From positions 2,772,501-2,836,500 of the forward strand of contig NZ_JBBPBZ010000002.1 in NCBI RefSeq assembly GCF_038070105.1: 64,000 nucleotides of DNA, read 5' to 3'. Under the pieces are notes generated by a model, which saw only the letters and a program-made list of their open reading frames with translations, was not told the origin of the DNA and did no database searches. Position numbers and translations under genes: made by a program. The number at the start of each line of letters is the position of its first letter. The stretch's first letter is position 1. This DNA comes from Methylocystis sp. IM3. Its GTDB lineage: Bacteria; Pseudomonadota; Alphaproteobacteria; Rhizobiales; Beijerinckiaceae. This document shows positions 42,430-51,628 of this stretch, in pieces.

Positions 42430-43839
42430 TCACGTCGGCGCCGCTCCCGTCCCGCTGACATTCGCGCCGTCGCGGGCGCGCAAAGTCCAGAAGGCGATCG
42501 AAGACACGGCCGTCAAGCAGCCGAGCGTCAAATAGGCTCGATGCAAGGCTGTCGTAATGGCGACGCGGTCGGTTTGCGGCGCGTCGCCGAGAAACCAACC
42601 GGCGACGAGCGAACCCGCCGCCAGTCCAAAACTCATCGAAATTTGCTGAAACGAACTTGCAATCGTCGCGGCCATGCTGGAATCGCCTGTCTCGACGTCT
42701 GCATAAGCCATGCTGTTGACGCTCGTGAATTGGAGGGAATTGAAAAAGCCCAGCGTCAGGCCGATCGAGACCATGACGAAATAGGAAGTTCTGTCCGAAA
42801 CCAGCGCATAAAGGCAGATCGTCGCGCCAATCATCAGGGTGTTCGTCACCAGCACGCTCTTGTAGCCAAATCGCGCTAGAATGGGCGCCGAGACGAATTT
42901 CATCCCCATGGCGGCGGCCGCCGTCGGCATCATGAGCAGCCCGGACTGCCAGGCCGGCAGCCCCAGGCCAACCTGGAAGAGCAACGGGGTCAGAAACGGC
43001 AGGCCGCCGACCCCCAGCCGTGTGATGAAACCGCCGACAATCGACACGCGGAATGTTCGCGTTTGGAAAAGCCTCAGCTGGAGCAAAGGAAAAGGCGTAT
43101 GGCGGGCATGCAGCCCATAAGCGCCGAGCAGCGCGAGCGCGATGAGAAGAAGCCCCGCCCCTGCCTGGAGATCGATCCGATGCTCCCCGAAAATTTCCAG
43201 TAGCCAGGACAAAAGCACGGCGCCAGAGCCAAAAAGCAGGAGACCGATCCAGTCGAACGGGCGGCGCGTTTCTTCGCGGTAGTCGGGCATGTAGCGATAC
43301 GCCAGCCATTGCGCGACGAGCCCGACCGGCGCGTTGACGAAGAAGATGAAGCGCCAGGAAAGCCAGTTGACGATCAATCCGCCGACGGTCGGGCCGAGCA
43401 ACGGCCCGATCAGCGCGGGAATGATGACGAAGTTCATGGCGCGCAGAAGCTCCGACTTCTCGAAGGTGCGCACGACGCTCATGCGCCCCACCGGCGTCAT
43501 CAGCGCCGCCCCCGCGCCCTGAAGGATGCGCGCCGCGACCATCTGGCCCGCGCTCTGCGCCAGACCGCAACAGACCGAGGCGAGCGTGAAGACGGCGATG
43601 GCGAGCGTGAAGACCCGCCGCGAACCATAGCGATCGGCAATCCAGCCGCTCACCGGAATGCCCACCGCGAGGCTGAGAATGTAGCTCGCGGCGACGGCCT
43701 TTAGGCTCAAGGGCGTGACCTGCAGACTGGCGGCCATTGCCGGAACAGCCGTGTTCACAATGGTCGCGTCGAGCTGCTCCATGAAAAGCGCCGTTGCAAC
43801 GACCCAGGGCAAGGAACGCTTGATCGCCCTCTCGTCCAT
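42430..43839 (-). CDS. DHA2-family MFS efflux transporter
   Basis: A 14-segment drug:proton antiporter-like protein of the EmrB/QacA group. Motifs: MEQLDATIVNTAVPAMA in the first helix, motif A GWIADRYGSRRVF, and motif C in GPLLGPTVGGLIVNWLSWRFIFFVNAP. I place the start at the ATG at 43839 (about 469 residues), but the frame is open to 43956 and a longer form is possible. No membrane-fusion partner (EmrA) is adjacent. Confidence 0.87.
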   Translation of the reverse strand: MDERAIKRSLPWVVATALFMEQLDATIVNTAVPAMAASLQVTPLSLKAVAASYILSLAVGIPVSGWIADRYGSRRVFTLAIAVFTLASVCCGLAQSAGQMVAARILQGAGAALMTPVGRMSVVRTFEKSELLRAMNFVIIPALIGPLLGPTVGGLIVNWLSWRFIFFVNAPVGLVAQWLAYRYMPDYREETRRPFDWIGLLLFGSGAVLLSWLLEIFGEHRIDLQAGAGLLLIALALLGAYGLHARHTPFPLLQLRLFQTRTFRVSIVGGFITRLGVGGLPFLTPLLFQVGLGLPAWQSGLLMMPTAAAAMGMKFVSAPILARFGYKSVLVTNTLMIGATICLYALVSDRTSYFVMVSIGLTLGFFNSLQFTSVNSMAYADVETGDSSMAATIASSFQQISMSFGLAAGSLVAGWFLGDAPQTDRVAITTALHRAYLTLGCLTAVSSIAFWTLRARDGANVSGTGAAPT

Positions 43840-44105
43840 ACGCTCGGCCTTTTCGCTTGTTCCGGATACGCGCGGATCGAAACGCGAGCCAAGTCCGAAC
43901 GCGCGGCGGCGAGCCTCGTTCGGTTCATTTTGGTCTTGCTCTCTCATAAGCGCCACGGCGCCGCACGACCGCCTGGCGGCTGGCTGTATGCCTAATGCGG
44001 CGATATGCGGGCTTGCGAAGCTTTGCGCTTATATTAGCCTCAATCCGTCGCTTGCGCCGCGAGCGGCGACAAACACACCAAGGAGGCGACAGAAAGGGGA
44101 GAGCA

Positions 44106-44315
44106 ATGGCGACGCAGGATTTCATCATCACGGATCAGGCGAGCGTATGGTTGTTCGAGCCCCTTACCGAAGCTGCGCAGCGGTTCGTTCGCGAGAAGCT
44201 GAACTTCGATGAGTGGCTGTGGCAGGGTGAACGCTTTGCGGTCGACTACCTCACCGCTGGGGCCTTGACCGAGGACCTTCAGGACGAGGGCTTCGCTGTC
44301 GTGACAAAGCACTGA
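44106..44315 (+). CDS. Conserved hypothetical protein, 69 residues
   Basis: A small soluble acidic protein (FIITDQASVWLFEPLTEAAQRFV) of a type often found in phage- and plasmid-related regions of Rhizobiales. Function unknown. It is followed by a clear terminator, so it is probably its own transcription unit. Confidence 0.65.
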   Translation: MATQDFIITDQASVWLFEPLTEAAQRFVREKLNFDEWLWQGERFAVDYLTAGALTEDLQDEGFAVVTKH

Positions 44316-44345
44316 CGCCCAACCAAACAGCCGGCGACAAGAACG

Positions 44346-44377
44346 CGCCTCACGCCATAACCGGCGCGAGGCGTTTT
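44346..44377 (+). terminator. Terminator after the 69-residue gene
   Basis: An 11-bp stem with one G-T type mismatch (44346-44356 with 44363-44373), a six-base loop and a TTTT tail. Confidence 0.75.
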
Positions 44378-44615
44378 GCTTCGCTCCAGTCCCGCCGGGA
44401 CTTTGCCGGAAATGTTCCAGAAAAATAAAGCGGGACCAATGAAATAATACAGAAAAGCCGATGTGAGCCAGACAGAAAAATCGTGTCCGCCGGGTCACAC
44501 TTGCAAGATGGCCCTCTCTATTATGTTTGGAATTAGCTTTTATAATTTGACCGCCTTCATTTGAATCAGGATCATCCATTGCCCTGCTTTCGAAGCGGGA
44601 CCGTAGAGATTTTCC

Positions 44616-44972
44616 ATGCGCCGCTTGGTTCAAAGGCTTTCATTCGCCCTTTTGGCGCTCGCAATGATTGTTGCGGGCCGGGGCTTTGCCGAACCTTTGG
44701 TTTCCGGCCCGGCTGAGGCGCCGCTTTATTGCGCGCCGCTCGGCGGCGTCGCGCATCATGGCGCGCCGGATCATCACAACGGACACGGTAAAGACTGTTC
44801 GATCTGCCAGCTTTGCACGCCATCCATGGGGCCCCTCCCGGATGATTGCGCATATGTAAAAGCGCTCCCGGCCGAGCGCGAGCGAAGTCATTGGTTTTTT
44901 AGTTCACTGCCGCCATCGGCTTATTGCTCTGCCGAAGGGCGAAGAGCCCGGGCGCCGCCATCCGCAGCGTAA
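44616..44972 (+). CDS. DUF2946-like His/Cys-rich exported protein
   Basis: A 118-residue protein with a signal segment (LSFALLALAMIVAGRGFA) and the ligand stretch HHGAPDHHNGHGKDCSICQLC. It is co-directional with and 115 bases upstream of the second TonB receptor, repeating the arrangement at 28.8-33.1 kb. Metal binding is likely from the residues; function is unproven. Confidence 0.72.
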   Translation: MRRLVQRLSFALLALAMIVAGRGFAEPLVSGPAEAPLYCAPLGGVAHHGAPDHHNGHGKDCSICQLCTPSMGPLPDDCAYVKALPAERERSHWFFSSLPPSAYCSAEGRRARAPPSAA

Positions 44973-45087
44973 AGCGGCAATCTCCCTTTGCGGTAAGGCT
45001 GCGGCGAGTCGCCGTGCATCCAAGGTTTTCATCGCGCCGCCCTCGCGGGAGGCCCGCGTTCCCACCCGTTTGAAACGAGCAAAATTT

Positions 45088-47484
45088 ATGCGCATCCGCC
45101 ATCTTGCGACGGGCGTGGGCGTCCTCGCCTTTACGCTTGCCGTCAGCCCCTCCAACGCTCAGCAACGCCTCCCCACCATTGACATCGGAGGCGCGAGGCA
45201 CCGCGTCTCCAACAAGGCGGTGGGAGGGGCTCGCGCCGCGAGAGCTGCGCCGGCCGCGACAACGGCGGGAGAAGCCTCACCGGCGCCTGTCGGATCCGTG
45301 CAGGCGAGCGGGCCTTTGACGCAGCCGAAGGCGCCCGACACGGCGTCGAGCACGAGAACCTTCACGGGCGCACAAGTCAACGCCGTTCCCTTTGCGCAAC
45401 CGGCCGAGGCGCTCGAAATCACGCCCGGCCTCGTCGTGACGCAGCACAGCGGCGCGGGCAAAGCCAACCAGTATTTTCTCCGAGGCTTCGCACTCGATCA
45501 CGGCAACGATCTCGCGCTCTGGCTCGACGGCATGCCCCTCAATATGCCCTCGCATGTGCACGGCCAGGGATACGCCGACGCAAACATGCTGATCCCTGAG
45601 CTGTTGAGCGGGGTAGAGGTTCGCAAGGGACCTTACTTCGCGGATGGCGGCGCCTTTGCGTCCGCCGGTCAGATCAACATGCAATATGTGGACAGCCTCA
45701 AGGGCGGTCTTCTTCTGGGCTCAGCGGGCGCCTTTGGCTGGGTGCGGACGCTCGGCGCCCGATCGTGGGACGTTGCAGGCGGCACGCTCATCGCCGCGCT
45801 CGAACTCAATCACTACAACGGGCCTTGGATCAGACCAGACGACGCCAAGAAGATAAACGGGTTCATGCGCTGGAGCCGAGGCACGCAAGAGAACGGCGCC
45901 TCCATCACCGCCATGGCCTATTCGAACCATTGGTGGGCTACCGACCAGATTCCGGCGCGCGCCGTGCAGCAGGGCCTCCTCTCGCGCTGGGGCACGGAAG
46001 ACCCCTCCGACGGCGGCAACGCCGCGCGCTACAGCCTTTCGGCGCGCTGGAGCCAGGCGGACACGAACAGCGCCTCCCGCGTTGAAGGCTTCATTATCCG
46101 CAACGACCTCAATCTCTACAACAATTACACTTTCTTTCTGGATAATCCGATCACAGGCGATCAGGCCCATCAATACGACCATCGCTCGATCTTCGGGCTG
46201 AACGCCAAGCACGCGCTGCTTTACGACCTGCTCGGTCATCCTGCCGAAACGCGCGTCGGATTGCAGGGCCGCTACGATCTTATTCGAAACGGTTTCGGCG
46301 ACTCCATCTTCCGGCAAACCTACGACTCGATCCAGGATAACTACATCAAGGAAGGTAGCATCGGGCTCTGGACCGATACGACGGTGCGATGGACGCCCTG
46401 GTTCCGCACGACGCTGGGCGCGCGCTTCGATTATTGGAACGCAACCGTAAAAAATCCACAGAATCCCTGGGTCACGCCGCTCGTTTTGGACGATGACGGC
46501 AATTTCAACGGCTTCGCCTACACAGGGACGTTCAACACAGGCACGAGAGCGCAGACCATGGGCAGCCCCAAGGCCGGCCTCGTCCTCGGCCCCTTCAACA
46601 ACACGGAGTTCTTCCTCAACTTCGGCGAGGGTCTGCAAAGCAGCGACGCCCGTGGAACGGTCGCCTATCTCAACCCCGCCGACGGCTCTCGCTTTACAGA
46701 CACCGGGCTCATCCTCCCCGTCCCGCTGCTGGTCAAAACCCGCGGCGCAGAGACTGGCGTTCGCAGCAAGGCGATCCTCGACGGTCTGGATCAGAGCCTG
46801 TCGCTGTGGTGGCAGGATTTCGACGCGGAGAATCTTTTCGAGGGCGACAGCGGCACGACGGTCTTCGGGCGGCCCAGCCGGCGCTATGGATTCGAACTGA
46901 CGAACAAATATACGCCGACGAGCTGGGCGCTCTTCGAAGGCGACGTTTCTGCGACCCATGCCCGTTTCAGAGGCTCCGACCTGGTTCAGGCCGCCGCTTA
47001 CCAGAGCATTCTGACGACCGGCCTCAACGATCCCTTGTACCCGTTGAATGTTCCTGGGAATTCGCCGGGCAATTATCTGATCAATGCGCCGACTGTCGTG
47101 GCGACCGGCACAGTCGAGATCGGCGAAGCCCTGGGCTGGTTCGGCGCGCTGAAATATCGCTATTTCGGACCGCGACCATTGACGGAGGATGGCCAGATCA
47201 GGTCGATCGGGGCCGGCACGCTGAACGCACGCGTCGGCTACCGCTTCGACGGCGGGTGGAAGTTCCAGATTGACGCCTTCAACGTCACCAACAATCGCGG
47301 CGACGCCATTTCATATGGCTACGGGTCGTTTGCCCGGTCGGATTTCTTGGGCTTTCCGGGCTACCCCGGCGGCAGCGTCGGCATCATGGACCGACACTTC
47401 AAACCGCTCGACCCGCCGTCTGTACGCGTGACGCTGAGCGGACCCATGGCTGTTCTGGAGAGCGCGCTGTTGAGGCCGTTCTGA
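45088..47484 (+). CDS. TonB-dependent outer-membrane receptor
   Basis: About 798 residues: signal peptide ending PSNAQ, a TonB box (QRLPTIDIGGAR) almost the same as in the first receptor, an Ala/Pro-rich linker, the plug (PAEALEITPGLVVTQHSG, QYFLRGFALDHGNDLALWLDGMP, NMPSHVHGQGYAD) and a barrel that ends LRPF with a C-terminal Phe. The His-containing HVHGQGY segment in the plug is typical of a receptor subgroup of unknown ligand. The ATG at 45088 is preferred over a TTG at 45070. The DUF2946-like gene upstream suggests metal or metal-chelate import. Confidence 0.87.
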   Translation: MRIRHLATGVGVLAFTLAVSPSNAQQRLPTIDIGGARHRVSNKAVGGARAARAAPAATTAGEASPAPVGSVQASGPLTQPKAPDTASSTRTFTGAQVNAVPFAQPAEALEITPGLVVTQHSGAGKANQYFLRGFALDHGNDLALWLDGMPLNMPSHVHGQGYADANMLIPELLSGVEVRKGPYFADGGAFASAGQINMQYVDSLKGGLLLGSAGAFGWVRTLGARSWDVAGGTLIAALELNHYNGPWIRPDDAKKINGFMRWSRGTQENGASITAMAYSNHWWATDQIPARAVQQGLLSRWGTEDPSDGGNAARYSLSARWSQADTNSASRVEGFIIRNDLNLYNNYTFFLDNPITGDQAHQYDHRSIFGLNAKHALLYDLLGHPAETRVGLQGRYDLIRNGFGDSIFRQTYDSIQDNYIKEGSIGLWTDTTVRWTPWFRTTLGARFDYWNATVKNPQNPWVTPLVLDDDGNFNGFAYTGTFNTGTRAQTMGSPKAGLVLGPFNNTEFFLNFGEGLQSSDARGTVAYLNPADGSRFTDTGLILPVPLLVKTRGAETGVRSKAILDGLDQSLSLWWQDFDAENLFEGDSGTTVFGRPSRRYGFELTNKYTPTSWALFEGDVSATHARFRGSDLVQAAAYQSILTTGLNDPLYPLNVPGNSPGNYLINAPTVVATGTVEIGEALGWFGALKYRYFGPRPLTEDGQIRSIGAGTLNARVGYRFDGGWKFQIDAFNVTNNRGDAISYGYGSFARSDFLGFPGYPGGSVGIMDRHFKPLDPPSVRVTLSGPMAVLESALLRPF

Positions 47485-47522
47485 TGGACCGGAAACGAAG
47501 CTCGGGCGCAGAACGCCTGACG

Positions 47523-47735
47523 TCAGCGACAGGCCCAAACCCAGCCGCGTCCTGGATCCCACTCCCAACAGACGTTGTGAGCGTGCCGGCCTTTCTGTTG
47601 GCTCCAATCCCGATGCATATGCCGGTAATGGCCGCCCACGTCCTGTTCATCGCCCTGGCTGCGGTAAGTCTGCGCCATTGCCTGAGGGCTCGACGCGAGC
47701 GGTAGCGCCACGATGAGAAACATGATCTTGCGCAT
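47523..47735 (-). CDS. Small secreted protein with C-terminal CWEW motif
   Basis: A 70-residue protein with a signal peptide (MRKIMFLIVALPLASSPQAMA) after a GGGGGAGGAAG ribosome-binding site, a His/Gly-rich middle (GGHYRHMHRDW) and the end VCWEWDPGRGWVWACR. The motif C-W-x-W-...-W-x-W-x-C is shared with the two genes at 34.8-35.6 kb. It lies convergent to the TonB receptor. Confidence 0.7.
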   Translation of the reverse strand: MRKIMFLIVALPLASSPQAMAQTYRSQGDEQDVGGHYRHMHRDWSQQKGRHAHNVCWEWDPGRGWVWACR

Positions 47736-47829
47736 GGCTTCCTCCCCCACTCAGCCGCCCATGTCATTTGGGAGGGCTTTTTGATCCGTGAAGTGGAAGA
47801 CCGCCTGGCGCAGCCCGATCGGCAATTTC

Positions 47830-47934
47830 TCAGCCGCCGCCCAACCAAAGGACGATCGCGAGCGCCGCGACGAGCACAGACAGCATGATGGCGTAACTGA
47901 TTTCGCTTCGAATGATCATCTTGAATGATCGCAT
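47830..47934 (-). CDS. Possible 34-residue membrane protein
   Basis: MRSFKMIIRSEISYAIMLSV onward: a basic start, one hydrophobic segment (SYAIMLSVLVAALAIVLWL) and a GGG end. No ribosome-binding site is visible, so confidence is low, but composition and topology are those of a bacterial small membrane protein. Confidence 0.35.
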   Translation of the reverse strand: MRSFKMIIRSEISYAIMLSVLVAALAIVLWLGGG

Positions 47935-48159
47935 ATGAGGACGCGGCTTTGAAGGCCGATGATCCAGATAGCGGCGATGGCGGCCAAGTTTGGGGAGCGC
48001 GCCCTGGCGCGCCATCAAAAGGATGGGCCAGCATGGCTGGAGAACGGCTCCTCGCGACTCACGGCGGTCTCCAACCGCACCGGAGAGATCGGGCTGGCGT
48101 CGATCAAACAGCTGCGGCGGGAGCATTGCCGGTGATCAGCAATGACGCCACGGCTCCAT

Positions 48160-48819
48160 TCATCGCGGATAAATCGACGCTCTATTTCTTGTCGAGCCAA
48201 ACTGTGGCCATGCGCTATCCGTCGACGCACAAACCAGACCAATCCGATCAATGAAAAGGCCAGACCGTCCATAGACGCCCTTGGCGACTTGTCCATTTGG
48301 GCATAGCCGCATGTAGTCCTGCATGCCTGCCGACTCCTGAAACAAAGGGGGCGCGGGACCCAATGTGCCGAAGCTGGCGTCCGCAAAGCCGGCAACGAAC
48401 TGCGCACGGATCGGCGGATTGAAATAATCACATCGCAGCGCCAGCATCTGCGCCAGACGATTGTCAGAGGCCAAAGTGCTGACGCTCATTCCGACGACAA
48501 CGTATCCACTATTGTAATTGCACACACCCTGCTGGGAAGCGCCTCCGTTGGAAAGGCCGATCTGAGGCGGATATACGCCGGGTCGTCCCAATCTGCTGGT
48601 GAAACGGTCCCACCGTACGCATACAAGCCGCAAGTGATCGATGAAGGCGCCAACGTGGCCGTCAAATCCAGCCAGAAAACTGTTGCCTGGACATACGGCG
48701 CGGAACGGCGACCCTCCATTGCCGCCGAACGTGGGAAGATCAGTTGCTTCCGCGGCGCGGGGTGGATTGATAAAAGCAGAAGCAATAGCTAATGCACAAA
48801 CCAGTCGTGAAGACGCCAT
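48160..48819 (-). CDS. Secreted protein with two GxxGxxID repeats
   Basis: A 219-residue protein with a signal peptide and a CGGAGGCGACT ribosome-binding region before the ATG. Two related segments are visible: CPGNSFLAGFDGHVGAFIDH and CPNGQVAKGVYGRSGLFIDR, each followed by a Leu-Val-Cys strand. Six or more cysteines suggest disulfides. The repeat looks like a small beta-sandwich or lectin-like module. Role unknown. Confidence 0.65.
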   Translation of the reverse strand: MASSRLVCALAIASAFINPPRAAEATDLPTFGGNGGSPFRAVCPGNSFLAGFDGHVGAFIDHLRLVCVRWDRFTSRLGRPGVYPPQIGLSNGGASQQGVCNYNSGYVVVGMSVSTLASDNRLAQMLALRCDYFNPPIRAQFVAGFADASFGTLGPAPPLFQESAGMQDYMRLCPNGQVAKGVYGRSGLFIDRIGLVCASTDSAWPQFGSTRNRASIYPR

Positions 48820-49104
48820 AGTCGCCTCCGTAAAATACAGCCAAGGTTAGGATCAATACACAACTTGATACATTCTAGACAATGTCTCAGAGGCAGTCTA
48901 GCAATTAATGTTGTGCAACTGCTTACAGAAGCTCGGACATATAAAGCCGACCTCAACTAAAAGGTCGCACAAACTTCGGAATTGAAACAAGAAAATTTGG
49001 CGACCGGCCGAAGAATTCGCCCCCCGCTTGCCCGCGCTTCTCATCAACGTGACGCTTCGCTGTAATATGTCGTTGAAGCAGAGCAGACCACCGCACGGCT
49101 TGAT
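48820..49104. other. Gene-poor stretch before terminase remnant
   Basis: Short open frames only. No gene or element end recognised; base composition is lower in GC than its surroundings, as expected of transferred or decaying DNA. Confidence 0.4.
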
Positions 49105-49535
49105 GTGCTGACCGACGCCATGCTGTCCGGTCCTGCATGGTGGCAAGCGTTACGACAGCGACGCTATTCGTCGCAGGCTCGAAAATGTCGCTGCAAAGTC
49201 GAGCATTCCGTCAAAAAGCTTGCTGTGGGGCTGACACAGGACTCGATCACCCTCTCGACGCGCGTGACGATCGAGGTCCGCCCTGCCAATTTCCGCACGG
49301 TTCGCAGTGGGACTGTGATTGCTGCGATTTGCGACGAGGTTGCCTATTGGCGATCCGACAGCCTTGCGAACCCCGACAGAGAAATTCTCGCGGCTCTTCA
49401 GCCTGCGCTCGCGAACGCGCGGCATGATTGCCACCATTAGTTAGCCGTATGCGCCCAAGGGTGAAGTGTGGGTCGTCTACAAGCAGCACTACGGCGAATT
49501 CGGCGACGCTTCGGTCCTTGTTAGGCAGCGGACAA
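49105..49535 (+). pseudogene. Broken phage large terminase fragment
   Basis: The middle of a phage terminase is recognisable: SITLSTRVTIEVRPANFRTVR followed by AAICDEVAYWRSDSLANPDREILAALQPALA, where CDEVAYWR is the Walker B region. After about 49420 the frame breaks; another frame continues with MIATISSPYAPKGEVWVVYKQHYGEFG, the next conserved terminase segment. The ATPase Walker A part and the nuclease part are missing, so this is a relic of a lost prophage. Confidence 0.75.
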
Positions 49536-49886
49536 CAAGACCATCTTGGCTTGCTACGCATGCTTTTGCGCAGCATTGCGGTCTTTGACGATAGCCTGCA
49601 GACGCTTGCTATCAGCGGCCGAAACCTTGATGAAAATTCCCGTGCGCATGCGCCAGACTCGCACGCAAATCAGAAACAGGGAATCCGAAACAGCACTTCA
49701 AGCGTCAGATTTTGTCACTCGTGTGAGGGGTTCCGCTCAGCATTATTACGCTTGGGATAAGTGCCAGGGTTTACTTTTTGCATGCGGCGAAGATTCAACT
49801 CGATAACCCCAGTGCATTAGAAATCCCTGCGCGATATTCCGGCGGCCGGTTCGACGGCGAATAGCCTGGGCTCAAGAATATATGTG
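49536..49886. other. Remnant stretch without assignable gene
   Basis: Follows the broken terminase. No frame resembles the terminase nuclease domain or any protein I know. Confidence 0.4.
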
Positions 49887-51110
49887 TTACGCCTGAGCCA
49901 ACTGGGCTTCTGCAACACGGCGGGACTGATGTCGTTCGACGCGCATCAGAAGCACTGTTCGCGCAAAATATAGAAAGCCGGTAACCATGAGAATCCCGGC
50001 CGCTGCCAACGACAGCAATGGATGACCAAAAACAGATGGCCATACGATTTTAGCTAGGAAACTCAGGCCAAGCAACAACATAAGGAAGCTAGTAACTGTC
50101 TGAATTGCGTGCACGCGCCGCAACTCAGAGGCCACGACAGAGCGCTCCGCTTCTGCTCCAGAGCGGAATCCAGCCGCAAGCCCAATCGCTCCACTAATCA
50201 AGTTCGCGATCGCAAATAAAGCTGAAAGGACGCCGGTGAGTGCGCCGGGGAATGTTGCTGAGACGGCCCCTAATCCCGCGAGAACTACTCCTATTATTAG
50301 CACACTGCCAGACTGCTTGGCGTCCGGATGTCTTGCGTCCCTCGTCGACATAATCTGAACAGCGACGACGGTGAGTATCGTCGCTATTTGGCCGTCTGGG
50401 GAAAATGGCAGCAACCCTACCGACACCAATGAAAGAAGAAATCCTAGACATAGGAAGAACGTTCCCATGAGAAAACTGAACGCCTGAGAGTTTGAGAGAG
50501 TTGCTTGCCTGACCCAACCAAAGTCGCCAGTTGCGGTTTCTCTACCTTCATCCATCGGATAGAGCCGATCGACCTGTTCCAGGCAGTGGGCGACGTAAAA
50601 GAGACTCATGGTAAAAAGAAGAAGGAGGATCGCTGTTGTCGTCGGAGCTAAGATCCCCAAGAGTGTCAAGGCTCCCAGAATTGCGGTCAAAGCGTAGACG
50701 ATCGAGCAGGCAATTGTGAGCGAGATTAGGACCCCCCCAATTGAAAGCCAATTCCTGGCGGCGGCCCTATCCACGAATAGCCCGACGAGACGGACCGATC
50801 CCCCGATAAAGAGAATCGCCCCAACGACTCTCCGCACGAAATCTGGATTGGCCGGCACCCAGGCAACGTACATTCCATAGGCCGCCACAAGAAAACTTAA
50901 AGTTATCAGGCTCCAGGAGCGTCGCAGATCCCCAAACGGGGTTTTGCCTAAAGTCAATGAATGGGTGGCGGAAACTACAATAAAAAGCCCATATGCACTT
51001 TGCGGAGGCCATGAACTCGTGGAAAAAATGCGCGCCCCCAGAACGAGACTGAAGATTCCCAGAACGAGCAGTATAGCGACGTCTACTGAAACGTCTGATT
51101 CCTGTTGCAT
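49887..51110 (-). CDS. Multi-pass membrane protein of unknown function
   Basis: A 407-residue protein with about ten or eleven hydrophobic segments in pairs, separated by short loops and one polar cytoplasmic loop (EQVDRLYPMDEGRETATGDFGWVRQ). Pairs of short helices with small loops recall HdeD/DUF308-type proteins, but no signature is decisive. Codon use is less GC-biased than in the housekeeping genes, pointing to acquisition. Confidence 0.6.
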   Translation of the reverse strand: MQQESDVSVDVAILLVLGIFSLVLGARIFSTSSWPPQSAYGLFIVVSATHSLTLGKTPFGDLRRSWSLITLSFLVAAYGMYVAWVPANPDFVRRVVGAILFIGGSVRLVGLFVDRAAARNWLSIGGVLISLTIACSIVYALTAILGALTLLGILAPTTTAILLLLFTMSLFYVAHCLEQVDRLYPMDEGRETATGDFGWVRQATLSNSQAFSFLMGTFFLCLGFLLSLVSVGLLPFSPDGQIATILTVVAVQIMSTRDARHPDAKQSGSVLIIGVVLAGLGAVSATFPGALTGVLSALFAIANLISGAIGLAAGFRSGAEAERSVVASELRRVHAIQTVTSFLMLLLGLSFLAKIVWPSVFGHPLLSLAAAGILMVTGFLYFARTVLLMRVERHQSRRVAEAQLAQA

Positions 51111-51628
51111 TTTTTGGCCTCAAAAAAAGCGCCGGCTAGCAGCTACTTTACCTGTGTATGGTAACGGTTCTTCCATCTCGAAATTATAAGTAAGGCTATG
51201 CGTGTTCTCATAAAAGACAAGCGCCGCGCCGCCGCGTGCGTGTGCGGCGAAAACACGCACCGACACATCTACTCCCAGTCGAAGCATGCGTCGGCTTCAA
51301 TGTGGCTCTTTTTCCGGAACCCTTGCTCTTCAGACGGTTGAGTACGCTTCTTTTTAAGCAAGTTTTTCCCTACGTTTGAGCCGCACCTTGTTGCATCTCC
51401 GACACACCTCCGCCCGTTGTCCTTCCTCCCAGATTTCTGGGGACTTTGGGGGTCCATTGAAAACCGGCTAAGGATATTAGCGGCTTAGGCGGTTTGAAAC
51501 GTTCGCATCGTTGCATCTGCCTAGATGCGTGATGAGAACTTACGCAACCAGCGCCCTTTACTAGCCTTGAAGCTTATGAAAATGATTGTCGGATTACTGA
51601 TTTTGCGCGTAGCATTTGAGGCAACCCG
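51111..51628. other. 518-base intergenic region upstream of porin
   Basis: Contains no convincing gene. The part next to the porin is AT-rich and presumably holds its promoter, but I cannot pick a clear -35/-10 pair. Confidence 0.45.
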
